DNA of 64,000 bases from Paracidovorax anthurii (GTDB taxonomy: Bacteria > Pseudomonadota > Gammaproteobacteria > Burkholderiales > Burkholderiaceae_C): the NCBI RefSeq assembly GCF_003269065.1, contig NZ_QLTA01000004.1:1-64000 (forward strand), read 5' to 3'. Of this stretch, positions 1 through 9,100 are shown piece after piece. Positions within the stretch are counted from its first letter, which is position 1; every line of letters starts with the position of its first letter. The translations under genes were made by a program, and so were the position numbers. The notes under the pieces were generated by a model. It was not told the origin of the DNA and did no database searches. It worked only from the letters and a program-made list of their open reading frames with translations.

Positions 1-271
1 AGCCCAGCATGTGGGCTACCAGTGGCCACAGCGGCCCATCGGGATCGAGCTTGGCCGCAGGGCGTGTTGCTCGGCGTCGCGCCACACAGGCCGCTTGTGC
101 CGTCTTCCATGCGTAGCCGCCATCGTGCTGGTTGCGCCGCAATTCACGGCTCAGGCTCGCCGCGCTGCGTCCCAAGCTCCGGCCGATGAATCGCACGCTC
201 CGTCCTTGCTCTTTCAGCGTCTGCAGCATCACCCGCTCTTCAGGCTGCAACTGCTGGAATCTTCTCGTCAT
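1..271 (-). CDS. IS30-family transposase, N-terminal part (runs off the window)
   Basis: Reading the minus strand from ATG at 271 gives about 90 residues that open MTRRFQQLQPEERVMLQ and continue with a helix-turn-helix pattern (EQGRSVRFIGRSLGRSAASL, then SRELRRN). This is the DNA-binding start of IS30-type transposases, which recognise the element ends. The DDE catalytic part would lie beyond position 1, so it cannot be judged whether the enzyme is complete. The frame stays open to the window edge. The family call rests on recognition of the HTH_38-like start. Confidence 0.75.
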   Translation of the reverse strand, partial: MTRRFQQLQPEERVMLQTLKEQGRSVRFIGRSLGRSAASLSRELRRNQHDGGYAWKTAQAACVARRRATRPAAKLDPDGPLWPLVAHMLG

Positions 272-335
272 CTTCACACCCTACCTCATGGGCCAGGTGT
301 TGCATTTCAGATTTGAGACCGCCTTCCATAACCAA
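1..335 (-). mobile_element. Right end of an IS30-type insertion sequence (partial)
   Basis: The partial transposase is followed upstream of its start by about 60 non-coding bases containing TGAAATGCAACACC (minus strand, 294-307), a plausible terminal inverted repeat region for an IS30-type element. The exact end and the target duplication are not determined because the other end lies outside the window. Confidence 0.5.
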
Positions 336-359
336 AGCAATCATAGGTTGATTTTCCCT

Positions 360-947
360 TTATCGGGCCTGCCTTAGCTGCTTTCTCGCTTCCAATCTTG
401 CATACCAGTCCTGCCCTTTCGACCCCGTCCTATCACGAATGCTGGTCTTAAGGTCATGAGTTTTTGCATTAAGGTCTTTTACCTTGGCTTCAAACTGATT
501 TCGCTGGACTTCTATTTCATCCCTATCACCGAACAGCTTTGCCCTCAATTCTTGAAGGCTTGATATTTCAGCCTGAATTTCAGACTTCTCACCAAAATCC
601 CTAGATACCCTTTTCTTAGAAAAGAGTAGATCCAATTGCTCTTTTGTTTTTCTAATAGCTTCGCCTATTTTCCTTTGCGATACTCGTGCATCTTTTAGGA
701 GTGAATATGCTTGGTCAGCAACCTTCATGCACGAAAAATGCATGTCGACGAGCACTTTGAAGTCGTATGAATTTCTGGCATCAGATAAGTGATTCTGAAT
801 CTGATTTTCATGCCACTCAATGCTCCGCTTAACCTCTTCCCGCTTTGACCGCCATCGTTCTCTTTCTGCTCCGGCTTGCTCTTGAAGCTCGTTGTAAATC
901 CATACCCCAGCCCCAATGAGAGCCAATCCCGCTATTATTGGTAGCAT
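360..947 (-). CDS. Hypothetical membrane-anchored coiled-coil protein
   Basis: 195 residues. Residues 1-18 form a short hydrophobic segment (LPIIAGLALIGAGVWIY), followed by a long charged, helix-prone region rich in E, K, R and Q that should form coiled coils (for example SEIQAEISSLQELRAKLF). No catalytic motif is visible and I do not recognise a family. It starts 3 bases after the stop of the upstream coiled-coil gene, so the two form a two-gene operon. The base composition is clearly lower in GC than the chromosome to the right, which suggests acquired DNA. Confidence 0.6.
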   Translation of the reverse strand: MLPIIAGLALIGAGVWIYNELQEQAGAERERWRSKREEVKRSIEWHENQIQNHLSDARNSYDFKVLVDMHFSCMKVADQAYSLLKDARVSQRKIGEAIRKTKEQLDLLFSKKRVSRDFGEKSEIQAEISSLQELRAKLFGDRDEIEVQRNQFEAKVKDLNAKTHDLKTSIRDRTGSKGQDWYARLEARKQLRQAR

Positions 948-950
948 AAA

Positions 951-1538
951 TTATTGGCCGCCGTCGCTAAAGGTCAGTATCAACTCACTGCGAGGCATAG
1001 CCTCAAGAGCCTTCTGAGTGTTCTTCGCTATCAAATCTAATTTGACTATACTTTGCTCTCCAATATTCTTGAGTGACTCCGTGAACATCGCTATTGTTGT
1101 GTGCGAAAGCTGCTTTTCCTCAAGGGAAAGATCTGGATCCGATATATTCTTCACCAAATTATCAATGCAATCCAGAATTCTTTTCTTTTCAAGGTGTGAA
1201 TTTTCCAAATCTCTACTAACAACCTGAAGAGCCATATGCAAAGCCACTCGCCGCTCTTCTAGCAATTGAAGCCCGGCACGTAGGGCGGCATCAATTTGGT
1301 GATGCCTAATTCCCGCTTCAGCCTCAATTCGCTCTTGTTCTGTCTCCAGGATTTTTACCTGGTGCTTGTAATAGACAAGCTGGGCAATTGTTTCAGATGC
1401 GAATTGCAAAGGATTTAGGCTTTTCATGAAGCCCATAAATCCGTTTCTATCAAATTCAAGTGGCTTGCTCTCTTTCACCTCTTGAATTAGCTTTCCGGGA
1501 AGTTTTTCTTGTTTCTGCGGAAGGTTCTTGCTCTTCAT
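951..1538 (-). CDS. Hypothetical coiled-coil protein
   Basis: 195 residues from ATG at 1538. I prefer this start to an earlier in-frame one (1628) because GAGG sits 9 bases upstream and the earlier stretch reads like non-coding sequence. The protein is mostly helical and charged, with Leu/Glu-rich repeats (about residues 60-180) and no signal peptide or membrane segment. No known domain is recognised. It is first in a two-gene operon with the membrane-anchored coiled-coil gene at 360-947, so the pair may form a complex. The function is unknown. It lies between an IS30 fragment and a tRNA gene. Confidence 0.6.
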   Translation of the reverse strand: MKSKNLPQKQEKLPGKLIQEVKESKPLEFDRNGFMGFMKSLNPLQFASETIAQLVYYKHQVKILETEQERIEAEAGIRHHQIDAALRAGLQLLEERRVALHMALQVVSRDLENSHLEKKRILDCIDNLVKNISDPDLSLEEKQLSHTTIAMFTESLKNIGEQSIVKLDLIAKNTQKALEAMPRSELILTFSDGGQ

Positions 1539-1856
1539 GTAAATTATCCTCTGATGGTTGGCTTGACATAAGAAGCGTATCAAAGTCCAGTTTCTGTGTC
1601 TGCTAACTATTCCTCGTTCACTTGCCACCCAACTTGATGAGTAGGGTTCCCACCTCTGCCGTAGGGTCGCCGTTCCTGAGACTCACATGCACCGTGCTTG
1701 TTCGTGGGAGTACGGTAGACTGCCTGTAGCACCTTCTAGGGCAGGGGGTGTAGCACTTTTTCTGTTGTTTTTCGTCCGCTCTGATTGGAAAACTCTTTTA
1801 TAAACAATGGCTTGGCAACAATCTGGATTTACTCCCATCAGCCACCCCAGATCAGC

Positions 1857-1892
1857 AAAGGCGCTGCAACTTCCAAGGTTGCAGCGCCTTTT
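1857..1892. terminator. Intrinsic terminator, probably bidirectional
   Basis: Perfect 11-bp stem GGCGCTGCAAC / GTTGCAGCGCC with a 7-base loop. It is flanked by AAA on the left and TTTT on the right, so it could stop transcription in both directions, mainly on the plus strand. Confidence 0.85.
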
Positions 1893-2127
1893 GTCTTTCA
1901 TGCGTTGAAACAGCCTGGAGCGGGCAAGGTGCGGGGCATCGGCGGTCCCCGAAGGCCTGGCCGGCCCTGAGGCAGGCAAAGCTCCGCATCCTGGCCGCAC
2001 AGACGGAGCGCCCGATGCTTGCCCATTCGCAGGGGAATGCACATGGCGTTCGGGCGCACCCTGCGGGATGCCTGCCATGCAGGACAGGGGCTTACAGCCT
2101 GTACCCGGTATGTCCCACTCCTGACAG

Positions 2128-2163
2128 AAGGCCTCGGGCTCCTAATAAAGCCCGAGGCCTTTC
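2128..2163 (+). terminator. Intrinsic terminator
   Basis: Perfect 13-bp stem AAGGCCTCGGGCT / AGCCCGAGGCCTT with an 8-base AT-rich loop, followed by a short T run. No clear gene ends just upstream, so the transcript it stops is unknown. Confidence 0.8.
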
Positions 2164-2188
2164 CATTTCATGAAAGCAGGAGTCCGCG

Positions 2189-2407
2189 ATGCACGCCTAT
2201 CCGTTTCTGTCCATGGCCATTCCTCCCGCGGAGCCTGCAGAGCAGGGCGGCATCCAGATGGGGCAGCACGACGTTCCCCTGGGGCCGATGCAGGCGGGCG
2301 ATCGCGACCCTTGCCCCGACATGGGAGACATCCCGGACGGCCTGGAAAGATCGGATGTGCAGTTGTGCGATGCGGAGATCTTGATGACCCGCCAGTCGAT
2401 GGGCTGA
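2189..2407 (+). CDS. Small hypothetical protein
   Basis: 72 residues from ATG at 2189, preceded by AGGAG at 6 bases' spacing, a good ribosome binding site. The product is acidic and rich in Pro, Gly, Met and Asp, with two Cys and no membrane segment or signal peptide. No family is recognised. It stands alone between a terminator and tRNA-Arg. The strong initiation signal is the main reason to believe it; without homologues it could still be a chance frame. Confidence 0.45.
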   Translation: MHAYPFLSMAIPPAEPAEQGGIQMGQHDVPLGPMQAGDRDPCPDMGDIPDGLERSDVQLCDAEILMTRQSMG

Positions 2408-2471
2408 GGAGGGCGTGGGGCCGCCCTGCCGGAATCTTTTGATGCGGGAGGGCCTGCGTGGCGTGGCAGTG

Positions 2472-2548
2472 TGGCCTGCCCGGAGGGACTCGAACCCCCG
2501 ACCTATTGCTTAGAAGGCAATTGCTCTATCCAGTTGAGCTACGGGCAG
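2472..2548 (-). tRNA. tRNA-Arg (anticodon TCT)
   Basis: The minus strand folds into a full 77-base cloverleaf. The acceptor stem is CTGCCCG / CGGGCAG, the D-arm GCTC/GAGC, and the anticodon stem ATTGC/GCAAT with loop CTTCTAA, giving anticodon TCT. The T-arm is GGGGG TTCGAGT CCCTC, and discriminator G is followed by an encoded CCA. Its 3' end points left, toward the IS30/coiled-coil region, the usual side for integration at tRNA genes. Confidence 0.95.
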
Positions 2549-2810
2549 ACGGCGTGGATGCGCGCCACGAAACGGCATCCATCGGCTGAGGCGGCGCTTG
2601 CCTTCCGTGCCGCGAAGGCCGCGGAGCGGTGCAGCGCCTCGATGCCCCGCCACTGCGGCAGGCATCGTGCTCAGGGGCTGAATCATACCCGGGCCACCAC
2701 CGACCCAAGCGCGTGCCGCACTTTGCACGATGCCACCGCTTGCGGTTATAACGGGGTGGCCCGCCCTTGCCCGCGCTCCGTGCGCTGTCTGCCAAAGCCC
2801 CTTCTTTGAC

Positions 2811-4562
2811 ATGCCCCACAGCGTCTCCCTCATCCACACCATCGCCGTAGGCCTCGGGCTTGCGCTTGCCCTGGGTTTTCTCGCGACCCGGCTCCGCCTG
2901 CCCGCGCTGGTCGGCTACCTGCTGGCGGGCGTGGCGATCGGGCCCTACACCCCGGGCTTCGTGGCCGATGGCGCGATGGCCAGCCAATTGGCCGAGATCG
3001 GGGTGATGCTGCTCATGTTCGGCGTCGGGCTGCATTTCTCATTGGGGGATCTGCTGGCGGTGCGAAAGATCGCCTTGCCGGGCGCGATCGTGCAGATGGC
3101 CGTGGCGACGCTGCTCGGCATGGGGCTGGCTTCCTGGTGGGGCTGGGGCCTGGGGGGGGCCCTGGTGTTCGGCCTCTCGCTCTCGGTGGCCAGCACCGTG
3201 GTGCTGCTGCGCGCTCTGGAGTCGCTCGGCATCCTGGATTCGTACACCGGGCGCATCGCGGTCGGATGGCTGGTCGTGGAAGACCTGGCGATGGTGCTCG
3301 TGCTGGTGCTCCTGCCACCGCTGGCCGGATGGCTGGGCGGCACGGCTGCGGGTCAGGTCGTGGCGGGGCCTGCGCTCTGGAAGACCCTGGGCTGGACCCT
3401 GGCGCAGGTCGGAGGGTTCGTGGCGGTGATGCTGCTCGTGGGGCGCCGGGTGTTCCCCTGGCTGCTGTGGCAGGTCGCGCGCACCGGCTCGCGCGAGCTC
3501 TTCACGCTGTGCGTGGTGGCGGCGGCAGTGGGGATCGCCTTCGGCTCCGCGGCGCTGTTCGGGGTGTCCTTCGCGCTGGGGGCTTTCTTCGCAGGCATGG
3601 TGATGCGCGAGTCGGAGTTCAGCCACCGCGCCGCACAGGAATCGCTGCCGCTGCGCGATGCATTCGCGGTGCTGTTCTTCGTGTCGGTGGGCATGCTCTT
3701 CGATCCCTGGGTGCTGGTCCAGCGGCCGTTCCAGGTGCTGGCCGTGGTGGCCATCATCATCCTGGGCAAGACGTTCGCGGCCGCCGCGCTGGTGCTGGCG
3801 TTCCGGTATCCGCTGAACACGGCGCTGACGGTGTCGGCCAGCCTGGCGCAGATCGGCGAGTTCTCCTTCATCCTGGTCGGGCTGGGGGCTTCCCTGGGCA
3901 TGCTGCCGCCCGAGGGCGCGAGCCTGGTGCTGGCCGGGGCGCTGATCTCCATCGCGCTCAATCCCGTGCTGTTCCGCGCGATCGCGCCCTTGCAGGACTG
4001 GCTGCGGGCCCGCTCGGCCTGGGCCCGCAAGCTGGAGCAGCGCGACGACCCGCTGGCGGAGCTGCCGGTCAGCACGCACCAGCGCTATCTGGCGCGCCAG
4101 GTGGTGCTGGTGGGCTACGGCCGGGTGGGGCGCCGGATCGCGGCGGCGCTCTCGGCCCGCGACATCCCCTTCGTGGTGGCCGAGCAGAACCGCGAAATCG
4201 TCGAATCGCTGCGGGAGGCCGGCATGGCCGCCGTCGCCGGGGACGCCGTGGACCCCGCCGTGCTGATCCAGGCGCACATCGCCCGCGCGCACATGCTGGT
4301 GATCGCCACCCCGGACACGCTGGACGTGCGGCAGATCGTGGAGACGGCGCGCACGCTCAATCCGGCGATCGAAACCGTGGTGCGCAGCCACAACGAGGAA
4401 GAGGCCCAATTGCTCGAAAAAGAGGGCGTGGGCAAGGTCTTCCTGGGCGAGGAGGCGCTGGCGGTGGCCATGACCTCGCACGTGGTGGCTGTGGCCGGAT
4501 CGCAGGAGCGGTGGGGCACGACGGCGCCGGGCGCGCTGGATGAGCACCACGCGTCGGTCTGA
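2811..4562 (+). CDS. ybaL: Cation:proton antiporter of the CPA2/Kef type with TrkA-N domain (YbaL-like)
   Basis: 583 residues. About the first 385 form a Na+/H+-exchanger fold of some 12 hydrophobic helices (LPALVGYLLAGVAIGPYTPG near the start). A cytoplasmic TrkA-N nucleotide-binding domain starts near residue 428 with the Rossmann motif GYGRVG. The family exchanges K+ or other monovalent cations for protons across the inner membrane, gated by nucleotide binding. ATG at 2811 was chosen because the hydrophobic domain begins directly after it; the 27 residues added by an in-frame start at 2730 look non-coding. It is monocistronic, with a terminator at 4619-4659. The subfamily is inferred from overall similarity to YbaL. 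Confidence 0.88.
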   Translation: MPHSVSLIHTIAVGLGLALALGFLATRLRLPALVGYLLAGVAIGPYTPGFVADGAMASQLAEIGVMLLMFGVGLHFSLGDLLAVRKIALPGAIVQMAVATLLGMGLASWWGWGLGGALVFGLSLSVASTVVLLRALESLGILDSYTGRIAVGWLVVEDLAMVLVLVLLPPLAGWLGGTAAGQVVAGPALWKTLGWTLAQVGGFVAVMLLVGRRVFPWLLWQVARTGSRELFTLCVVAAAVGIAFGSAALFGVSFALGAFFAGMVMRESEFSHRAAQESLPLRDAFAVLFFVSVGMLFDPWVLVQRPFQVLAVVAIIILGKTFAAAALVLAFRYPLNTALTVSASLAQIGEFSFILVGLGASLGMLPPEGASLVLAGALISIALNPVLFRAIAPLQDWLRARSAWARKLEQRDDPLAELPVSTHQRYLARQVVLVGYGRVGRRIAAALSARDIPFVVAEQNREIVESLREAGMAAVAGDAVDPAVLIQAHIARAHMLVIATPDTLDVRQIVETARTLNPAIETVVRSHNEEEAQLLEKEGVGKVFLGEEALAVAMTSHVVAVAGSQERWGTTAPGALDEHHASV

Positions 4563-4618
4563 TCCGGAGCTGCCTCCGATCGGGTGCCGCCAGGGATCGC
4601 TGCGCCGTTGCGCTGGAA

Positions 4619-4659
4619 GGGCGCCCGGAATGGCCCTGGGGCATCTCGGGTGCCCTTTT
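4619..4659 (+). terminator. Intrinsic terminator after the antiporter gene
   Basis: Stem GGGCGCCCGGAATG against CATCTCGGGTGCCC, with two G-T pairs and one mismatch, a 9-base loop and then TTTT. It lies 57 bases after the antiporter stop codon. Confidence 0.7.
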
Positions 4660-4674
4660 CTTGGTCAAATCCGC

Positions 4675-4711
4675 TTCATGTCGCCGGATTTTCTACATAG
4701 TTCGCTATATT
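4675..4711 (-). repeat. Dispersed AT-rich repeat, copy A
   Basis: The minus strand reads ATAGCGAACTATGTAGAAAA followed by TCCGGCGACATGAA. It closely matches copies at 31147-31183 and 26416-26451 (shared core ATAGCRAACT, then TAG-AAAT and CGSCGACATG). It lies between two convergent genes. Confidence 0.7.
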
Positions 4712-4837
4712 TTTAGGAGCATTGGGCTTCGCCTGCTTCCGGCGGGGGCTTGAGGGGCCACCGCCCGCGTGCGCCGTCGGCCCGGCCCGGGGCCGGGCCG
4801 TGGTGCCCTGCGCGGCGTCATGCCTGGCGGAAGGGCA

Positions 4838-6703
4838 TCAATCGGGTTCCTCGAAGACCAGCGCCGGCGTGGACATCACCCGCGCGGTGTCGGCAAGGCC
4901 TTCGATGATCCGGTTCGCGAAATAGCTGTTCTGCGTGTCGGGTTCGAGTGCGGCCACGGCGAGGTTCGCGAGCGGCTGGTTGAGCGGCACGTAGTAGCTG
5001 CCCGCCGGCGCATCGATGGCGGTGCGCACGGGGGCGACCTGCACCCGCACGATGTCGGCCGGGCCGGCCACCGTGCCGCGCACGTCCTGGCGCGGGGCGG
5101 TGTCCCGCGCGGTTTCGCGGAAGGTGTCGGCCAGCAGGGAGCCCTGCTCGGCCACGCGCATCACCTGCAGGCCCAGCAGCCGCAGCCGCTCCACGGCGGT
5201 GGTGGCCGTGGGCGCGAGCCAGTAGCCGCAAGGGCGGGGCCGGGCGGAGAGCGTGCGCAGCTCCAGGGAGGAGTTCCAGTCCACGCGCACGGTCTTGTCC
5301 GCGCCCGTCTCGGGGTCGAGCATGAGCAGGTCGCGCTGGGTGGCGGTGGGGCCGGCTTCGATGGTGACCTCGCCGCGGCAGGCCTGGGCGGCGGTGTCGC
5401 GCGCCACGAAGGAGCGCACCTGCTCCAGGTTGGGCGCGCGCTCGGCCGTGCTGCGCAGCGCGCTCGTGACGGCGGTCACCTGCGTGTGCACGCGCCGCTG
5501 AATGTGCAGCCGGTCGATGCCCACGCCCCGGGTTTCGATGAGCAGGCTCACGGCGTTCTTGAGGCCATTGACGTTGCGGCCGGTGTCGGGCTGGGTGCCG
5601 CCCATGGACACGCGCCGGTCGGCCGGGTCGGTAGACGTGGTGTAGTACCACTCGCTGGTCAGGCCCTGGCCTTGCAGGGCCGCCACCATGGGCTGGTGGT
5701 ACCACTCGCGCGAGGCCTTGGTGAGGAACTCGGGCATGTTGGCCGTGGTGGCGTATTGCAGCAGGGCGTCGTAGCGCTGGATGGCGCCGAACTTTTCAAG
5801 GAAGCGGCCCGCCACGGTGTATTCGTGCGCGTCGATGATGGCGATGGGGCGGTAGTCGCGCACCAGCCGCGCCAGCGCCTGGGCCTCCGGCGTGGAGAGC
5901 AGCAGGTGGTCGCGGTTCATGTCGGTGCCGTTGGCCGTCACCCGCGTGCCGGCTTCCGCGCCGTCCGGATTTGCACGCGGCACGACCACGACGTTGATGC
6001 GGTCGAGCAGGGGTTCGAGCAGGCCCTGGGTCAACTCGCGCGCGATGACCAGCAGCGCCTCGGCGCCCGCGGGCTCGTCGCCGTGCTGCTGGCCGATCAG
6101 CACCACGGTGGGGCGGCCGTTCGCATCCAGGTCCGCCAGTGCCGTGCCGGCGCCGTGCGTGGCGACCAGTGCCTCCAGGGGAGCCCCGCGCTGCGAGCGG
6201 CCCAGCTCGATCACGCTGGCCTTGGTGGCTCCACCCGTCGCCTGGGATGCCAGGCGGTGCAGCCACTGGGAGGCCTCGGCGTTGGTGGTGAAGGCGCGGC
6301 GGCCCTCCGCGAGGCCCGGGGTGTCGTAGCGCACGGCCGGATCGGGAAAGCGCGCGGCGACGGCGGCGCTGTAGGGCAGGGGGCCGGCGGGCGGCTGGGC
6401 CGCGGGAGCCGGCGCGGCGGCCGGTTGAGGGAGAAGGGGGCTGGACGTCACCGGCGAGGTGACGACCTCGGCGCGCGTGGTGCCCAGCGGGGGCGGCACG
6501 GCCCGCTCCTGCGCGGCGCGGGGAGCAGGCTGTGTGCCGGATGGCACCGGCGTGGGCGCGGTGGCGGGCCATGGAGGCAGCGGCGTGCTGCCGCAACCCG
6601 CCACCAGCACGGCGATGGCCAGTGCCATGCCCGCCCAGGCGCCGGGTCTGGCGGCGAGTGCGGAAGGCAGGAAGGGGCGGAGGGCAACGAGGGGCTGGTT
6701 CAT
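4838..6703 (-). CDS. M14-family zinc carboxypeptidase, lipoprotein
   Basis: 621 residues from ATG at 6703. The N-terminus is a lipoprotein signal ending in lipobox LVAGC, followed by a Pro/Ala-rich linker. The catalytic domain has the zinc motif HGDEP (about residues 206-210), an Asn/Arg motif DMNRD, a third zinc ligand in DAHEY (about 291) and a late candidate catalytic Glu in LLIETRG. These are the hallmarks of M14 metallo-carboxypeptidases, which release C-terminal residues from peptides or peptidoglycan stems. The product probably sits lipid-anchored in the periplasm. The substrate is unknown. It is convergent with the antiporter gene. The start was chosen to give a proper signal peptide. 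Confidence 0.85.
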   Translation of the reverse strand: MNQPLVALRPFLPSALAARPGAWAGMALAIAVLVAGCGSTPLPPWPATAPTPVPSGTQPAPRAAQERAVPPPLGTTRAEVVTSPVTSSPLLPQPAAAPAPAAQPPAGPLPYSAAVAARFPDPAVRYDTPGLAEGRRAFTTNAEASQWLHRLASQATGGATKASVIELGRSQRGAPLEALVATHGAGTALADLDANGRPTVVLIGQQHGDEPAGAEALLVIARELTQGLLEPLLDRINVVVVPRANPDGAEAGTRVTANGTDMNRDHLLLSTPEAQALARLVRDYRPIAIIDAHEYTVAGRFLEKFGAIQRYDALLQYATTANMPEFLTKASREWYHQPMVAALQGQGLTSEWYYTTSTDPADRRVSMGGTQPDTGRNVNGLKNAVSLLIETRGVGIDRLHIQRRVHTQVTAVTSALRSTAERAPNLEQVRSFVARDTAAQACRGEVTIEAGPTATQRDLLMLDPETGADKTVRVDWNSSLELRTLSARPRPCGYWLAPTATTAVERLRLLGLQVMRVAEQGSLLADTFRETARDTAPRQDVRGTVAGPADIVRVQVAPVRTAIDAPAGSYYVPLNQPLANLAVAALEPDTQNSYFANRIIEGLADTARVMSTPALVFEEPD

Positions 6704-6955
6704 GGGAATCGGGGCCGCATTCGGCCGGCTGTGGCGGGCGGGGCCGATGTTACCCGGCGTTGCAGCCGGTGCCTGTCGGCGGGAATCCCGCACGGGCCCA
6801 TGGCCCGCGTGGCGGGGGATGTCCGACCGCCGCCGTGCGGGCCGGATCGATGCGGGGCACCCCGGAATGCACAACGGCGCGGTGCCGGCGGGTGAGCACC
6901 GATACCGCGCCGTGGGGCGCCACAGGTTGGACGGCCTGCAGACCGTTGCGTGAGA

Positions 6956-8749
6956 TCAGCGGCCGAAAGAGCCGCCGCCGCGGGGGCCGCGTCCACCGCC
7001 GCCTCCGCCGCCGCTGCGGCCACCACCGTAGCCGCCACCACCACCGCCGCCGCTGCGGAAGCCGCCGCCGCGCCGGCCGCGGTCGGCCATGCTGTCCACG
7101 CTGGTGCGCATGGGGTCGGGCTGGCCTCCACCGCTGCCCTGGCGGCTGGGGCCGAGGTGCGTGCCGAGCTGGGTGCCCAGGTGTGCATTCTCGCGGCGCG
7201 GCTGCATGTCGTCGGAGCGGTAGCCACCGCCACCGCCTTCACTCCGGGCGGGGCGGTTGCCGCGCCCGGCGGGGGCGCCGCCGTTGCCGCGGGGCGGATG
7301 ACCGCCATTGCCCGATCGCGCGGGGGCGCCGTTGGCATTCGCGTGGCCCTGCGGGCCGCCGCGGCCGCGCTGGGATTTGCCGCCGCCACCTGCGTTGCCA
7401 CCATCACCCTGCGGGCCGCGCTGGCCGCCGGCCTTGCCGCCGCCCGAGCGTTCGCCCTGGGCGGCCTTGTTGGTGCGGATGCGCTCCATCATCTCGGTGC
7501 GCGCGGCCTTGGCGGCCGCCTGCATGACCTCGCGGCTCGGCGGCTTGCCGGCGCCGCCCCAGATGGTCTGGCGGCCCATGGCGATGGGCTCGGCCTTCTC
7601 GTCGGGCTCGGGGCCGAAGCCGTCGAGCAGCTGCACGGGGATCTCCTGCTTGGTGAAGCGCTCGATCTCCATCATGAAGCCTTCCTCGTCCATGCAGACC
7701 AGGCTCACGGCCTCGCCGCTCGCGCCCGCGCGGCCGGTGCGGCCGATGCGGTGCACGTAGTCTTCGGGCACGTTGGGGATTTCGTAGTTGACGACGTGCG
7801 GCAGCTCGTCGATGTCGATGCCGCGCGCGGCGATGTCGGTGGCCACCAGGGCGCGGATGTCGCCGGTCTTGAAGCCCGAGAGGGCCTGCGTGCGGGCGCT
7901 CTGGCTCTTGTTGCCGTGCAGCGCCATGGCGGTGACGCCGTTCTTGGTGAGGAACTCGGCCACGTTGTTGGCGCCGAACTTGGTGCGCGTGAACACCAGC
8001 ACCTGGCTCCAGTTGTGCTGCTGGATGATGTGCAGCAGCACCTGCTTTTTCTTGCCGCGGCCCACGGGGTGGATCACCTGGGTGATGCGCTGCACCGTGG
8101 TGTTGCGCGGCGTGACCTGGATGCTCTGCGGATTGCGCAGCAGGCTGTTGGCGAGTTCGCGGATCTCATCGCTGAACGTGGCCGAGAACAGCAGGCTCTG
8201 CTTGTCGCGCGGCACCAGGGCCAGCACCTTCTTCACGTCGTGGATGAAGCCCATGTCCAGCATGCGGTCGGCTTCGTCCAGCACCAGGATCTCGACGGTG
8301 GACAGGTCCAGGAAGCCTTGCTGCTGCAGGTCCAGCAGGCGGCCGGGGGTGGCCACCAGCACGTCCACGCCGCGCTTGATGCGGTCGATCTGCGGGTTCA
8401 TGCCGACGCCGCCGAAGACCACGGTGGAGTGGATGTCGAGGTACTTGCCGTAGGCGCGCACGGATTCCTCGACCTGGGCGGCCAGCTCGCGCGTGGGGGT
8501 CAGCACCAGCGCGCGGATGCCCTTGCCGCCGAACTTGGACCGGGGCACCGTGCCCTGCGAGAGGCGGTGCAGCATGGGCAGCGTGAAGGCGGCGGTCTTG
8601 CCGGTGCCGGTCTGGGCGCCGGCGAGCAGGTCGTGCCCTTCGAGGACCGCGGGGATGGCCTGTGCCTGGATGGGCGTGGGATTCTCGTAGCCCTGCTCAT
8701 GCACGGCTTTCAGAATGGCGGGGGCCAGATTCAGTTCGTCAAAAGTCAT
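6956..8749 (-). CDS. rhlE: ATP-dependent RNA helicase RhlE
   Basis: 597 residues. All DEAD-box motifs are present in order: Q motif ([10 protein letters not shown]), Walker A AQTGTGKT (45-52), PTRELA, DEAD (VLDEADRML, near 158), SAT and HRIGRTGR (near 335). A roughly 200-residue tail is very rich in Gly, Arg and Ser with RGG-like repeats, typical of RhlE proteins, which use it for RNA contact. RhlE unwinds RNA duplexes in ribosome assembly and RNA turnover, in the cytoplasm. It is transcribed alone, divergent from the epsilon-like gene at 9101. The repetitive tail creates very long antisense frames that are not genes. Confidence 0.95.
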   Translation of the reverse strand: MTFDELNLAPAILKAVHEQGYENPTPIQAQAIPAVLEGHDLLAGAQTGTGKTAAFTLPMLHRLSQGTVPRSKFGGKGIRALVLTPTRELAAQVEESVRAYGKYLDIHSTVVFGGVGMNPQIDRIKRGVDVLVATPGRLLDLQQQGFLDLSTVEILVLDEADRMLDMGFIHDVKKVLALVPRDKQSLLFSATFSDEIRELANSLLRNPQSIQVTPRNTTVQRITQVIHPVGRGKKKQVLLHIIQQHNWSQVLVFTRTKFGANNVAEFLTKNGVTAMALHGNKSQSARTQALSGFKTGDIRALVATDIAARGIDIDELPHVVNYEIPNVPEDYVHRIGRTGRAGASGEAVSLVCMDEEGFMMEIERFTKQEIPVQLLDGFGPEPDEKAEPIAMGRQTIWGGAGKPPSREVMQAAAKAARTEMMERIRTNKAAQGERSGGGKAGGQRGPQGDGGNAGGGGKSQRGRGGPQGHANANGAPARSGNGGHPPRGNGGAPAGRGNRPARSEGGGGGYRSDDMQPRRENAHLGTQLGTHLGPSRQGSGGGQPDPMRTSVDSMADRGRRGGGFRSGGGGGGGYGGGRSGGGGGGGRGPRGGGSFGR

Positions 8750-9100
8750 TCAAGGAAACGCCCTCTCCGGGCGCGGGGGGCATCGGCCTGTCGCAAGGCC
8801 CGGAGGGATTGCGTCCAGTCAAGGCAGATGGGATTCACGAACGGGAGCCAGAACACCGCGTGGCGGCTTCCTCGTCCCCAGCAGGTTGCTGAGGCCGCCG
8901 GTCACTGGAGCCGACGGCTGGGTCGCTATTGTGGCATGAGATGTGATGCGTCGCAGAGCTTGGCCGCATGCATCGCTCGGCTGCCGCGCAGGGCCGAGGC
9001 AGGGGGGCGTAGACTGGCGCCTCGAATGAAACGATGTGGCGGGGCGGCGCCATCGGGGTTTTCCCGGCGCCATTCCGCCTGTGAGAACGGATCAAAAAAG
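8750..9100. other. Divergent intergenic region, no gene seen
   Basis: 351 bases between the starts of rhlE (minus) and the epsilon-like gene (plus). Promoters for both should lie here, but I cannot point to a convincing -35/-10 pair. Short frames in it have no initiation signals. Confidence 0.4.

Larger units (their letters stand above)
1629..2188. other. Intergenic stretch with two terminators
   Basis: No convincing gene is seen. Open frames here lack ribosome binding sites or overlap the hairpins. The stretch holds two strong intrinsic terminator hairpins (1857-1892 and 2128-2163) and changes from AT-rich on the left to GC-rich on the right, so the edge of the accessory DNA probably falls inside it. 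Confidence 0.5.

Noticed and set aside
4769-6895. 708-residue open frame on plus opposite the M14 peptidase
   Set aside because: Composition is random-looking Gly/Arg/Ala/His repeats from GC-rich antisense; no domain or ribosome binding site.
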